Positions 36,901 through 51,900 are shown, numbered from the stretch's first letter. The stretch: DNA of 64,000 nucleotides from Aporrectodea caliginosa (GCA_020284085.1 JACEVL010000946.1:342001-406000), one strand, 5' to 3'. Program-made: numbers and translations. Notes: a model not told the origin generated them from the sequence alone.

Positions 36901-39900
36901 ACAAGCCAAACCGATAGAGTACAGGCCAAATCGATAGAGTACAAGCCAAACAGATAGAGTACAAGCCAAACCGATAGAGTACCAGCCAAACCGATAGAGT
37001 ACAAGTCAAACAATGATAGAGTACAAGCCAAACCGATAGAGTACAAGCCAACCGATAGAGTACAAGCCAAACCGATAGAGTACAAGCCAAACCGATAGAG
37101 TACACAAGCCAAACCGTTAGAGTACAAGCCAAAACGATAGAGTACAAGCCAAACCGATAGAGTACCAGCCAAACCTGATAGAGTACAAGCCAAACCGATA
37201 GAGTACAAGCCAAACCGATAGAGTACAAGCCAAAACCGATAGAGTACAAGCCAGCCAAACCGATAGAGTACAAGCCAAACCGATAGAGTACCAAACAAAC
37301 CGATAGAGTACACGCTAAACCGATAGAGTACAAGCCAAAAACCGATAGAGTACAAGCCAAAACCGATAGAGTACAAGCCAAACCGATAGAGTACAAGCCA
37401 AACCGATAGAGTACAAGCCAAAACCGATAGAGTATAAGCCAAACCGATAGAGAGTACAAGCCAAACCGATAGAGTACAAGCCAAACCGATAGAGTACAAG
37501 CCAAAGAGATAGAGTACAAGCCGATAGAGTAAAGCCAAACCGATAGAGTAGCCAAACCGATAGAGTACAAGCCAAACCGATAGAGTACAAGCCAAACCGA
37601 TATAGATAGAGTACACCGCCACAAACCGATAGAGTACAAGCCAAACCGATAGAGTACAAGCCAAACCGATAGAGTACAAGCCAAACCGATAGAGATAGAG
37701 TACAAAACCGATAGAGTACAAGCCAAACCGATAGAGTACAAGCCAAACCGATAGAGTACAAGCCAAACCGATAGAGTACAAGCCAAACCGATAGAGTACA
37801 AGCCAAACCGATAGAGTACAAGCCAAACCGATAGAGTACAAGCCAAACCGATAGAGTACAAGCCAAACCGATAGAGTACAAGCCAAACCGATAGAGTACA
37901 AGCCAAACCGATAGAGTACAAGCCAAACCGATAGAGTACAAGCCCAAACCGATAGAGTACAAGCCAAACCGATAGAGTACAAGCCAAACCGATAGAGTAC
38001 AAGCCAAACCGATAGAGTACAAGCCAAACCGATAGAGTACAAGCCAAACCGATAGAGTACAAGCCAAACCGATAGAGTACACAAGCCAAACCGATAGAGT
38101 ACAAGCCAAACCGATAGAGTACAAGCCAAACCGATAGAGTACAAGCCAAACCGATAGAGTACAAGCCAAACCGATAGAGTACAAGCCAAACCGATAGAGT
38201 ACAAGCCAAACCGATAGAGTACAAGCCAAACCGATAGAGTACAAGCCAAACCGATAGAGTACAAGCCAAACCGATAGAGTACAAGCCAAACCGATAGAGT
38301 ACACAAGCCAAACCGATAGAGTACAAGCCAAACCGATAGAGTACAAGCCAAACCGATAGAGTACAAGCCAAACCGATAGAGTACAAGCCAAACCGATAGA
38401 GTACAAGCCAAACCGATAGAGTACAAGCCAAACCGATAGAGTACAAGCCAAACCGATAGAGTACAAGCCAAACCGATAGAGTACAAGCCAAACCGATAGA
38501 GTACAAGCCAAACCGATAGAGTACAAGCCAAACCGATAGAGTACAAGCCAAACCGATAGAGTACAAGCCAAACCGATAGAGTACAAGCCAAACCGATAGA
38601 GTACAAGCCAAACCGATAGAGTACAAGCCAAACCGATAGAGTACAAGCCAAACCGATAGAGTACAAGCCAAACCGATAGAGTACAAGCCAAACCGATAGA
38701 GTACAAGCCAAACCGATAGAGTACAAGCCAAACCGATAGAGTACAAGCCAAACCGATAGAGTACAAGCCAAAGTAGAGTACAAGCCAAACCGATAGAGTA
38801 CAAGCCAAACCGATAGAGTACAAGCCAAACCGATAGAGTACAAGCCAAACCGATAGAGTACAAGCCAAACCGATAGAGTACAAGCCAAACCGATAGAGTA
38901 CAAGCCAAACCGATAGAGTAGAGTACAAGCCAAACCGATAGAGTACAAGCCAAACCGATAGAGTACAAGCCAAACCGATAGAGTACAAGCCAAACCGAGT
39001 ATAGAGTACAAGCCAAACCGATAGAGTACAAGCCAAACCGATAGAGTACAAGCCAAACCGATAGAGTACAAGCCAAACCGATAGAGTACAAGCCAAACCG
39101 ATAGAGTACAAGCCAAACCGATAGAGTACAAGCCAAACCGATAGAGTACAAGCCAAACCGATAGAGTACAAGCCAAACCGATAGAGTACAAGCCAAACCG
39201 ATAGAGTACAAGCCAAACCGATAGAGTACAAGCCAAACCGATAGAGTACAAGCCAAACCGATAGAGTACAAGCCAAACCGATAGAGTACAAGCCAAACCG
39301 ATAGAGTACAAGCCAAACCGATAGAGTACAAGCCAAACCGATAGAGTACAAGCCAAACCGATAGAGTACAAGCCAAACCGATAGAGTACAAGCCAAACCG
39401 ATAGAGTACAAGCCAAACCGATAGAGTACAAGAGTACAAGCCAAACCGATAGAGTACAAGCCAAACCGATAGAGTACAAGCCCAAACCGATAGAGTACAA
39501 GCCAAGAGTACAAGCCAAACCGATAGAGTACAAGCCAAACCGATAGAGTACAAGCCAAACCGATAGAGTACAAGCCAAACCGATAGAGTACAAGCCAAAC
39601 CGATAGAGTACAAGCCAAACCGATAGAGTACAAGCCAAACCGATAGAGTACAAGCCAAACCGATAGAGTACAAGCCAAACCGATAGAGTACAAGCCAAAC
39701 CGATAGAGTACAAGCCAAACCGATAGAGTACAAGCCAAACCGATAGAGTACAAGCCAAACCGATAGAGTAGCCAAACCGAAGCCAAACCGATAGAGTACA
39801 AGCCAAACCGATAGAGTACAAGCCAAACCGATAGAGTACAAGCCAAACCGATAGAGTACAAGCCAAACCGATAGAGTACAAGCCAAACCGATAGAGTACA

Positions 39901-42900
39901 AGCCAAACCGATAGAGTACAAGCCAAACCGATAGAGTACAAGCCAAACCGATAGAGTACAAGCCAAACCGATAGAGTACAAGCCAAACCGATAGAGTACA
40001 AGCCAAACCGATAGAGTACAAGCCAAACCGATAGAGTACAAGCCAAACCGATAGAGTACAAGCCAAACCGATAGAGTACAGCCAAAACGATAGATAGAGT
40101 ACAGAGAGTAAACCGATAGAGTAGACAAGCCAAACCGATAGAGTACAAGCCAAACCGATAGAGTACAAGCCAAACCGATAGAGTACAATAGAGTACAAGC
40201 CAAACCGATAGAGTACAAGCCAAACCGATAGAGTACAAGCCAAACCGATAGTACAAGCCAAACCGATAGAGTACAAGCCAAACCGATAGAGTACAAGCCA
40301 AACCGATAGAGTACAAGCCAACCGATAGAGAGTACAAACCGATAGAGCCAAACCGATAGAGTACAAGCCAAACCGATAGAGTACAAGCCAAACCGATAGC
40401 CAAACCGATAGAGTACAAGCCAAACCGATAGAGTACAAGCCAAACCGATAGAGTACAAGCCAAACCGATAGAGTACAAGCCAAACCGATAGAGTACAAGC
40501 CAAACCGATAGAGTACAAGCCAAACCGATAGAGTACAAGCCAAAAACCGATAGAGTACAAGCCAAACCGATAGAGTACAAGCCAAACCGATAGAGTACAA
40601 GCCAAACCGATAGAGTACAAGCCAAACCGATAGAGTACAAGCCAAACCGATAGAGTACAAGCCAAACCGATAGAGTACAAGCCAAACCGATAGAGTACAA
40701 GCCAAACCGATAGAGTACAAGCCAAACCGATAGAGTACAAGCCAAACCGATAGAGTACAAGCCAAACCGATAGAGTACAAGCCAAACCGATAGAGTACAA
40801 GCCAAACCGATAGAGTACAAGCCAAACCGATAGAGTACAAGCCAAACCGATAGAGTACAAGCCAAACCGATAGAGTACAAGCCAAACCGATAGAGTACAA
40901 GCCAAACCGATAGAGTACAAGCCAAACCGATAGAGTACAAGCCAAACCGATAGAGTACAAGCCAAACCGATAGAGTACAAGCCAAACCGATAGAGTACAA
41001 GCCAAACCGATAGAGTACAAGCCAAACCGATAGAGTACAAGCAAAAACCGATAGAGTACAAGCCAAACCGATAGAGTACAAGCCAAAACCGATAGAGTAC
41101 AAGCCAAACCGATAGAGTACAAGCCAAAAACCGATAGAGTACAAGCCAAACCGATAGAGTACAGCCAAACCGATAGAGTACAAGCCAAACCGATAGAGAG
41201 TACAAGCCAAACCGATAGAGTACAAGCCAAACCGATAGAGTACAAGCCAAACCGATAGAGTACAAGCCAAACCGATAGAGTACAAGCCAAACCGATAGAG
41301 TACAAGCCAAACCGATAGAGTACAAGCCAAACCGATAGAGTACAAGCCAAACCGATAGAGTACAAGCCAAACCGATAGAGTACAAGCCAAACCGATAGAG
41401 TACAAGCCAAACCGATAGAGTACAAACCGATAGAGTAAACCGATAGAGTACAAGCCAAACCGATAGAGTACAAGCCAAACCGATAGAGTACAAGCCAAAC
41501 CGATAGAGTACAAGCCAAACCGATAGAGTACAAGCCAAACCGGATAGAGTACAAGCCAAACCGATAGAGTACAAGCCAAACCGATAGAGTACAAGCCAAA
41601 CCGATAGAGTACAAGCCAAACCGATAGAGTACAAGCCAAACCGATAGAGTACAAGCCAAACCGATAGAGTACAAGCCAAACCGATAGAGTACAAGCCAAA
41701 CCGATAGAGTACAAGCCAAACCGATAGAGTACAAGCCAAACCGATAGAGTACAAGCCAAACCGATAGAGTACAAGCCAAACCGATAGAGTACAAGCCAAA
41801 CCGATAGAGTACAAGCCAAACCGATAGAGTACAAGCCAAACCGATAGAGTACAAGCCAAACCGATAGAGTACAAGCCAAACCGATAGAGTACAAGCCAAA
41901 CCGATAGAGTACAAGCCAAACCGATAGAGTACAAGCCAAACCGATAGAGTACAAGCCAAACCGATAGAGTACAAGCCAAACCGATAGAGTACAAGCCAAA
42001 CCGATAGAGTACAAGCCAAACCGATAGAGTACAAGCCAAACCGATAGAGTACAAGCCAAACCGATAGAGTACAAGCCAAACCGATATAGAGTACAATAGA
42101 GTAAACCGATAGAGTACAAGCCCAAACCGATAGAGTACAGCCAAACCGATAGAGTACAAGCCAAACCGATAGAGTACAAGCCAAACCGATAGAGTACAAG
42201 CCAAACCGATAGAGTACAAGCCAAACCGATAGAGTACAAGCCAAACCGATAGAGTACAAGCCAAACCGATAGAGTACAAACCAAACCGATAGAGTACAAG
42301 CCAAACCGATAGAGTACAAGCCAAACCGATAGAGTACAAGCCAAACCGATAGAGTACAAGCCAAACCGATAGAGTACAAGCCAAACCGATAGAGTACAAG
42401 CCAAACCGATAGAGTACAAAGCCAAACCGATAGAGTACAAGCCAAACCGATAGAGTACAAGCCAAACCGATAGAGTACAAGCCAAACCGATAGAGTACAA
42501 GCCAAACCGATAGAGTACAAGCCAAACCGATAGAGTACAATAGATAGAGTACAAGCCAAACCGATAGAGTACAAGCCAAACCGATAGAGTACAAGCCAAA
42601 CCGATAGAGAGTACAAGCCAAACCGATAGAGTACAAGCCAAACCGATAGAGTACAAGCCAAACCGATAGAGTACAAGCCAAACCGATAGAGTACAAGCCA
42701 AACCGATAGAGTACAAGCCAAACCGATAGAGTACAAGCCAAACCGATAGAGTACAAGCCAAACCGATAGAGTACAAGCCAAACCGATAGAGTACAAGCCA
42801 AACCGATAGAGTACAAGCCAACCGATAGAGATAGAGTACAAGCCAAACCGATAGAGTACAAGCCAAACCGATAGAGTACAAGCCAAACCGATAGAGTACA

Positions 42901-45900
42901 AGCCAAACCGATAGAGTACAGCCAAACCGATAGAGTACAAGCCAAACCGATAGAGTACAAGCCAAACCGATAGAGTACAAGCCAAACCGATAGAGTACAA
43001 GCCAAACCGATAGAGTACAAGCCAAACCGATAGAGCCAAACCGATAGAGTACAAGCCAAACCGATAGAGTACAAGCCAAACCGATAGAGTACAAGCCAAA
43101 CCGATAGAGTACAAGCCAAACCGATAGAGTACAAGCCAAACCCGATAGAGTACAAGCCAAACCGATAGAGTACAAGCCAAACCGATAGAGTACAAGCCAA
43201 ACCGATAGAGTACAAGCCAAACCGATAGAGTACAAGCCAAACCGATAGAGTACAAGCCAAACCGATAGAGTACAAGCCAAACCGATAGAGTACAAGCCAA
43301 ACCGATAGAGTACAAAGCCAAACCGATAGAGTACAAAACCGCAAACCGATAGAGCACAAACCGATAGAGTAGAGCCAAACCAATAGAGTACAAGCCAAAC
43401 CGATAGAGTACAAGCCAAACCGATAGAGTACAAGCCAAACCGATAGAGTACAAGCCAAACCGATAGAGTACAAGCCAAACCGATAGAGTACAAGCCAAAC
43501 CGATAGAGTACAAGCCAAACCGATAGAGTACAAGCCAAACCGATAGAGTACAAGCCAAACCGATAGAGTACAAGCCAAACCGATAGAGTACAAGCCAAAC
43601 CGATAGAGTACAAGCCAAACCGATAGAGTACAAGCCAAACCGATAGAGTACAAGCCAAACCGATAGAGTAAGCCAAACCGATAGAGTACAAGCCAAACCG
43701 ATAGAGTACAAGCCAAACCGATAGAGTACAAGCCAAACCGATAGAGTACAAGCCAAACCGATAGAGTACACAAGCCAAACCGATAGAGTACAAGCCAAAC
43801 CGATAGAGTACAAGCCAAACCGATAGAGTACAAGCCAAACCGATAGAGTACAAGCCAAACCGATAGAGTAGAGTACAAGCCAAACCGATAGAGTACAAGC
43901 CAAACCGATAGAGTACAAGCAAACAAACCGATAGAGTACCAAACCGATAGAGTACAAGCCAAACCGATAGAGTACAAGCCAAACCGATAGAGTACAAGCC
44001 AAACCGATAGAGTACAAGCCAAACCGATAGAGTACAAGCCAAACCGATAGAGTACAAGCCAAACCGATAGAGTACAAGCCAAACCGATAGAGTACAAGCC
44101 AAACCGATAGAGTACAGGCAAAACCGATAGAGTACAAGTCAAACCCATAGAGTACAAGCTAAGCCGATAGAGTACACGTCAAACCGATAGAGTACATGCC
44201 AAACCGATAGAGTACAAATCAAACCCATAGAGTACAAGCCAAACCGATAGAGTACAAGCTAAACCGATAGAGTACAAATCAAATCGATTGAGTACACGCC
44301 AAACCGATAGAGCATAAGCCAAACCGATAGAGTACACGCCAAACCATTAGAGTACAAGCCAAACCGATAGAGTACAGCAACACCGGTAGAGTACAAGGCA
44401 AACCGATAGAGTACAAGCCAAACCGGTAGAGTACAAGTCAATCTGATAAAGTACACGCCACCCGATAGAGTACAGCTCAAACCGATAGAGTACAAGACAC
44501 AAGGAGAGAATACACCCAAACCGATAGAGCACAAGCTAAACAGATAGAGTACAAATCAAAATCGATTGAGTACACGCAACACCGGTAGGCAGCCAAATAG
44601 GCAGAATGCGCTAATCCGGATTGAAGTACAAGCGAAATGAAAGCAACACCGGTAGAGTACAAGGCAAAACGATAGAGTACAAGCTGCCGGGGTAGAGTAC
44701 ACGTGTCAATCTGATAAAGTAATACGCCACACCGATATAGTACAAGTGAAACCGATAGAGTACACGCCAAACCGGAATACACGCCACACCGATAGAGTAC
44801 AAGTCAAACCCATAGAGTACAAGCTAAGCCGATAGAGTACACGTCACACCGGTAGAGAGTACAAGCCAATCCGATAGAGTACAAGCTAAATCGATAGAGT
44901 ACAAGTCAAACCGGTAGAGTATAAGCTAAGCCGATAGAGAGTACACGTCAAACCGATAGAGTATATGCCAAACCGATAGAGCACACGTGACACCGATAGA
45001 GTACAAGTCAAACCGATAGAGTACACGGCAAAACCGGTAGAGTACAAGCTAAGCCGATAGAGTACACGTCAAACCGATAGAGGACAAGCTAAGCCGATAT
45101 AGTACAAGCAACATCGGTAGAGTACACGTCAAACTGGTAGAGTACAATGTCAAACCGATAGAGTACAAATCAAACCCATAAAGTATAAGCCAAACCGATA
45201 GAGTACAAGCTACACCGATAGAGTACTAACTAGCCCGATAAAGCACAAGTCAAACCGATAAAGTACTAACTAACCCGATAGAGTACACATAGAAGCCGAT
45301 AGAGTGCAAGTCAAGTCGATAGAGTATCAAACCGACCAAGTACACGTCAAATCGATTGAGTACATGCCAAGCCGATAGAGCATAAGCCAAAAAGTCAGAG
45401 TACACGCCAAAACCATTAGAGTACAAGCTAAGCCGATAGAGTACTTCAACTGGCCCGGTAGAGCACAAGTCAAACCATTAGAGTGCTAACTAACCCGGTA
45501 GAGTACAAGTCAATCTGATAAAGTGCACGTCACACGACAGTACAAAATCAAATCGATTGGTACGCTAAACCGATGACATAAGCCAAACCGATGAAGTACA
45601 CCAAACCATTAGGGTACAAGTCAAACCGATAAGAGTAGCAACACCGGTAGAAGTACAGAGCAAACCGTAGAGTACCGCACCGGTAGAGTACAAGGCAAAC
45701 CGAGAGAATACACGCCACACCGGTAGAGTACAAGTCAATCTGGTAAAGTACACGTCAATCCGATATAGTACAAGTCAAAACGATAGAGTCCACGCCAAAC
45801 CGGTAGAGTACCAAGTCAAACCGATTGAGTACACGCCAAACGGATAGAGTAATAATGCCAAACCGACAAGAGTACAGGAGCCATAGGAGAGAATACACCA

Positions 45901-48900
45901 ATAGAGTACAAGTCAAAACCGGTAGAGTACACGTCTAATCCGATAGAGTACCAAGTCAAACCGATAGAGTACAGCAACACCGGTAGAGTATAAGTCCAAA
46001 CCGATAGAGTACACGTCAAACCGATAGAGTATACGCCACACCGATAGAGTACAAGTCAAACCGATAGAGTACAGCAACACCGATAGAGTACAAGTCAAAC
46101 CGATAGAGTACCAGCCAATCCGATAAAGTATAAGTCAAACCGATAGAGTACACGTCAAACCGATAGAGTATACGCCACACCGATATAGTACAAGTCAAAC
46201 CGATAAAGTACACAACAACACCGATAGAGTATAAATTAAACCGATAGAGTACAAGTCAATCCGATAGAAAGTACAACGTCACACCGATAGAGTACACGCA
46301 AAATCGGTAGAGTATAAGTCAAACCGATATAGTACACGTCAAACCGTTAGAAGTACACGCCACAAGGATTAAATACTACGCCACACCGATAGAGTACAAG
46401 CCACAACCGATAGAATACAACACAAACTGATAAGAGTACAAGCAAAACCGGTAGAATACAGTCTCAAACCGATAGAGTATAAGCCAAACCGATTGAGTAC
46501 AAGTCACAAGGATAGAATACACGCAACACCGATAGAGTGCAAGCAAAACCGATAGAGTACAAGCAACACCGGTAGAGTATAAGCCAAACCGATGGAGTAC
46601 AAGTCAAACCGATAGAGTATACGCCAATAATCGATAGAGTACAAAATTCGTCCGATAGAGTACAGCAAATCCGATAGAGTACCAGTCAAACCGATAGAGT
46701 ACACGCAAAACCGTTAAAGTATACGTCAAACCGAGAGAGTACAAGTCAAACCGATAGAGTACACGCCACACCGATAAGTGTACAAGTCAAACCGATAGAG
46801 CACAAGCCAATCCGGATAGAGTATAACCAAAACCGGTAGAGTATACGTCAAACCGTTAGAGTATAAGCAACACCGAGAGAGTACATGTCAAACCGATAGA
46901 GTACACGCCAATCCGGATAGAGTACAAGTCAAACCGGATAGAGTACACGCCAATCCGATAGAGCATAAGCCACACACCGGTAGAGTACAAGTCAAACCGG
47001 TATAGAGTACAGCAACACCGATAGAGTACAAGTCAAACTGATAGAGTACAGGCCAATCCGGTAGAAGTATAAGTCAAACCGATAGAGTACAAGTCAATAG
47101 AGATAAAGTATACGCCACACCCGATAGAGCACAAGTCAAACCGATAGAGTACGATCAAATCCGATAGAGTACAAAGTCAAACCGGATAGAGTACACGCAA
47201 CACCGGTAGAGTATAAGCCAAACCCCAGAGAGTACAAGTCACAAGGATGGAACACACGCCACACCGATAAAGTACAAGTCAAACCGGCCGATAGAGTACG
47301 CTGCCACAATCCGATAAGTATAGGTCATACCGATAGATTTCACGCCAATAGAGTAGAGAGCATAAGCTCAAACCGATAGAGTACAAGCAACACCGATAGA
47401 GTATACGCCACACCGATAGAGCATAAGTCAAACTGATAGAGTACACGCCACATCCGATAGAGTATAAGTCAAACCGATAGAGTACACGCCAATCCGATAG
47501 AGTATAAGTCAAACCGATAGAGTACACGCCAAACCGATAGAGTATAAGCCAAACCGATAGAGTACAAGTCAAACCGATAGAGTACACGCCACACCGATAG
47601 AGTACAAGTCAAACCGATAGAGTACAAGCCAAACCGATAGAGTACAAGCCAAACCGATAGAGTACACGCCAAACCGATAGAGTACAGGCCAAACCGATAG
47701 AGTACAAGTCAAACCGATAGAGTACAGCCAACACCGATAGAGTACAAGTCAAACCGATAAAGTACAAGCCACACCGATAGAGTACAAAAGCCAAACCGAT
47801 AGAGTACAAGTCAAACCGATAGAGTACAAAGCCAAACCGATAAAGTACAAGTCAAAACCGATAGAGTACACATAAAACCGATAGAGTACAAGTCAAACCG
47901 ATATAGTACAAGCCAAACCGATAAAGTACAAGTCAAACCAGATAGAGTACACGCCAAACCGATAGAGTATAAGCCAAACCGATATAGTACAAGTCAAACC
48001 GATAGAGTACAAGCAAAACCGATAGAGTATAAGCCAAACCGATAGAGTACCGATAGAGTACCGTCAAACCGATAGAGTACACGCCACACCGATAGAGTAC
48101 AAGCCACACCGATAGAGTACAAGCCAAACCGATAGAGTACAAGCCAAACCGGTAGAGTACAAGCCAAACTGATAGAGTACACGCCAAACCGATAGATTAC
48201 AAGCCACAATCGATAGAGTACAAGCTAAACCGATAGAGTACAAGCCAAACCGATAGAGTACAAGCCACACCGATATAGTACATGCCAAACCGATAGAGTA
48301 CAAGCCAAACCGGTAGAGTACAAGTCAAACCGATAAAGTACACGCCAAACCGGATAGAGTACCAAGCCAAACCGATAGAGTACACGCCACACCGATAGAG
48401 TACAAGCCAAACCGATTGAGTACAAGCCAAACCGGTAGAGTACAAGCCAAACCGATTGAGTACAAGTCAAAAGGATAGAGTACACGCCAAACCGATAGAG
48501 TACAAGACAAACCGATAGAGTACACCCCAAACCGATAGAGTACAAGCCAAACCGATAGAGTACAAGCCAATCCCGATAGAGTACAAGTCAAACCGATAGA
48601 GTACACGCCAAACCGATAGAGTACAAGCTAAACCGATAGAGTACAAGTCAAACCGATAGAGTACAAGCCAAAACCGATAGAGTACAAGCTAAAGCGATAG
48701 AGTACAAGTCAAACCCATAGAGTACAAGCCAAACCGATAGAGTACAAGTCAAACCGATAGAGTACACGCCAAACCGATAGAGTACAAGTCAAACCGATAG
48801 AGTACAAGCCAAACCGATAGAGTACAAGCCAAACCGATAGAGTACAAGTCAAAACCGATAGAGTACAAGTCACACCGATAGAGTACAAGCCAAACCATTA

Positions 48901-51900
48901 TAGAGTACAAGCAAAACCGATAGAGTACAAGCCAAACCGATAGAGTACAAGCCAATCCGATATAGTACAAGTCAAACCGATAGAGTACACGCCAAACCGG
49001 TAGAGTACAAGCCAAACCGATAGAGTACAAAGTCCAAACCGATAGAGTACAAGCTCAAACCGGATTGGAGTACAAGCCAAACCTGATAGAGTACAAGCAA
49101 CACCGGTAAGTACAAGTCAAACCGATAGAGTACAAGCCAAACCGATAAAGTACAAGTCAAACCGATAGAGTACACGCCACACCGATAGAGTACAAGCCAA
49201 ACCGATAGAGTACAAGCCAAACCGATATTAGTACAAGTCAAACCGGTGAGTACAAGCCAAACCGATAGAGTACAAGTCAAAGTACAAACCGATCCGATAG
49301 AGTACACGTCAAACCGATAGAGTACAAGCCAAACCGATAGAGTACAAGTCCAAACCGATAGAGTACAAGTCAAACCGATAGAGTACAAGCGAAACCGATA
49401 GAGTACAAGTCAAACCCATAGAGTACAAGTCAAAACCGATAGAGTACACAAGCCAAACCGATAGAGTACAAGTCAAACCGATAGAGTACAAGTCAAACCG
49501 ATAGAGTACAAGCCACACCGATAGAGTACACGTCAAACCGATAGAGTACAAGTCAAACCGATAGAGTACAAGCCAAACCGATTAGAGTACAAGTCAAAAC
49601 CGATAGAGTACAAGTCAATCCGATAGAGTACAATCAAAACGATTGAGTACAAGTCAAACCGATAGAGTACATGCCAAACCGATAGAGTACAAGCCAAACC
49701 GATAGAGTACAAGCCAAACCGATAGAGTACAAGTCAAACCGATAGAGTACAAGTCAAACCGATAGAGTACAAGTCAAGCCGATAGAGTAATTTCGTTAAC
49801 GATAACTATAATTACAACTAAAAATATCATTAACTATAACTATAACTATAACGATAATAACACTAACGAAAATTCATCTTTATTTTCGTTAATATAAAAA
49901 ATAAAAATTAGAAGTGCAATATGGACGATTCGACATAAATGAGTACGACAAAATGCGATATTTTTTATGCAATTTGTCAGTTACTTTTGAAACTCATGTA
50001 TTCATGAATGCTTCAAAGGCTTTCAAAGCTCCGAGCAAATTGTGATACAGCGTGTTAAATACGCACAATTTTGCTTATAGCCTTAATTATTGTAACTAAT
50101 TAGTAACTAAAATTAACTAAAATAAAATCCATTAACTATAGCTATACCTATAAGTAAGAAATAATACTAACTATAACTATAACTATAACTATAACTAAAA
50201 TAAAAAAAACCAGTAACTATAACTGTAACTATAACTAAAATAAAATCTGTAAGGAGAATCACACTGCTTAGGCATGCTAAATTCAATGTCCTGCATGTAT
50301 TATTGCTATAGGCATAGGCCTACATGCATACATGCCTAGGATACATGCATACGTGCACATGTAATACATACATTCATGTGTACATTTGCTTCTTGCAGGT
50401 CCAGTGGCTGGGATGCTGGCCATTCGAATTTCAATTCGTAAGACAGTGATGCTCGGTGGGCTGTTGATGTTTCTTGGTTTCATTCTGAGCATCTTTCCCA
50501 CTCAACTCTTTTATTTGTATTTCACATTTGGTGTTCTTGTTGGTAAGTATTTTCTTAATATTATTATAAATTGTTTGTTTGTGTAGGTAGGCTATGTTTG
50601 TTTATGTGTGTAGAACCTATATACCAGTCATTCATGCATTTCTTTAAATACTTAAACAAGTGATAAACTTTGTCTCTGAGTTTGACCATTGGCGGTCAAC
50701 AGTTTAAAAAGATTGACCCCTCTGTTCCCAACATCATTCTGCCTGTGTTCAGTGCCTTTAATTTGGCTTTTAGAGACGTCTTTCTGGTTGGTTGTCTTTG
50801 GTACAAGGTCTCATTCTCCAGAAAAATCGTTTCTATCTCTTATTAATTTGTTTTATTTCTGAAGGGTCATTCCTACTTTGTGTAAAACTGGCAAAATTAA
50901 TTTTATTTCAAAATGTTTCTGTCATGTGAAAAACAGGTTATACAGGTTTCACTCAGGACACTCAGTTTCACTTTTTCAGACTTTAACGACGAGCTGCATT
51001 TGTTTCCCATTTGCTTTTAGTACACTCTCATCATTTAAAGTGTTAGGTGGATGCATGTTATTAAAAAATTATTACAAGATCAACAGGCAATAACAATTCA
51101 CCAAATCTTGCATGGTTTAATTTGATGTGCTTCCAGTTCACCATTATACTGCAGCTCAATTAACATTAAACACCCTGAACTATATTATGTGTCGAACTGA
51201 ATTTTTGCAAATTATTTCCACACAGGTATGGGTTCTGCATTCACCTTTACCCCAACTTTAGCTACGATTGGGCAGTACTTTCGAAAACGCTCTGGTTTGG
51301 CCAATGGACTGGGCATTTCTGGCTGTGGAGTTGGAATGTTCGCCTCTGCTCCATTGACTCGATATCTGTTTGACTATTATGGGTCTTTGTCTTGTTCACT
51401 GCTGATACTTGGTGGTATCATGTTGAACGTTTGTTTTGCTGGCTCACTCTTTAGGCCAATTGCGTCATATACCAGATCGCGGCATGTTCAAAAGCAGAGC
51501 AAGAGATTACATTTGCCAGAAACGAATAACGAAATGTGCAATGCAACAAATGCAAAATCAAGGAAAGGACTTTTGATCTGTTGTCACAAATCCGACAAAA
51601 AGTGTCCGATGCTTCTGGATCTGACATTGTTCAAGAGCCCTTTGTTTCTTGTATACAGCATATCGATAGGGCTCGTCTATCCTGGATTCCAAACATATTT
51701 TGTCATGGTCTCAGATCACGCAAAGCATTTAGGTGTGCCAGTCCAGCAGGCTGCTTTTCTTGTCTCGATAGTTGGAATTACAGACATCGCTGGTCGCATT
51801 CTCTTTGGCTTTGTTTCTGACCTCAACTTGGTACAGAAGCGATTCATTTTTGCTGGTTGTACTACTCTGGGTGGTGTTGTCATCTGCTTCGTTCCTTGTG

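Larger units (their letters stand above)
26525..49789. repeat. Giant 20-bp satellite array in intron 2 of copy C
   Basis: Unit GTACAAGCCAAACCGATAGA, repeated about 1,080 times (21.6 kb net of the insertion at 26553-28178). Variants: AAGTC or ACGCC for AAGCC, GGTAG for GATAG, CACACC for CAAACC. The near-perfect blocks are 33060-35095 and 36360-44110; blocks 28179-33060, 35095-36350 and 44120-49789 are diverged, the most so at about 44500-47400. Scattered 1-10 bp length changes occur even in perfect blocks. No spacers, so not CRISPR. No stop triplet in the unit on minus, hence three-frame open reading. Confidence 0.97.

Noticed and set aside
32990..44157. Minus-strand open frames of 678-2820 codons as real repeat-protein genes
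   Set aside because: They exist in all three frames at once because the 20-mer lacks stops. Indels do not break them, nothing looks conserved at protein level, and no promoter, start context or splice signal is seen.
26525..49789. CRISPR-like array
   Set aside because: Head-to-tail units with no spacers, in an intron of a eukaryotic gene.
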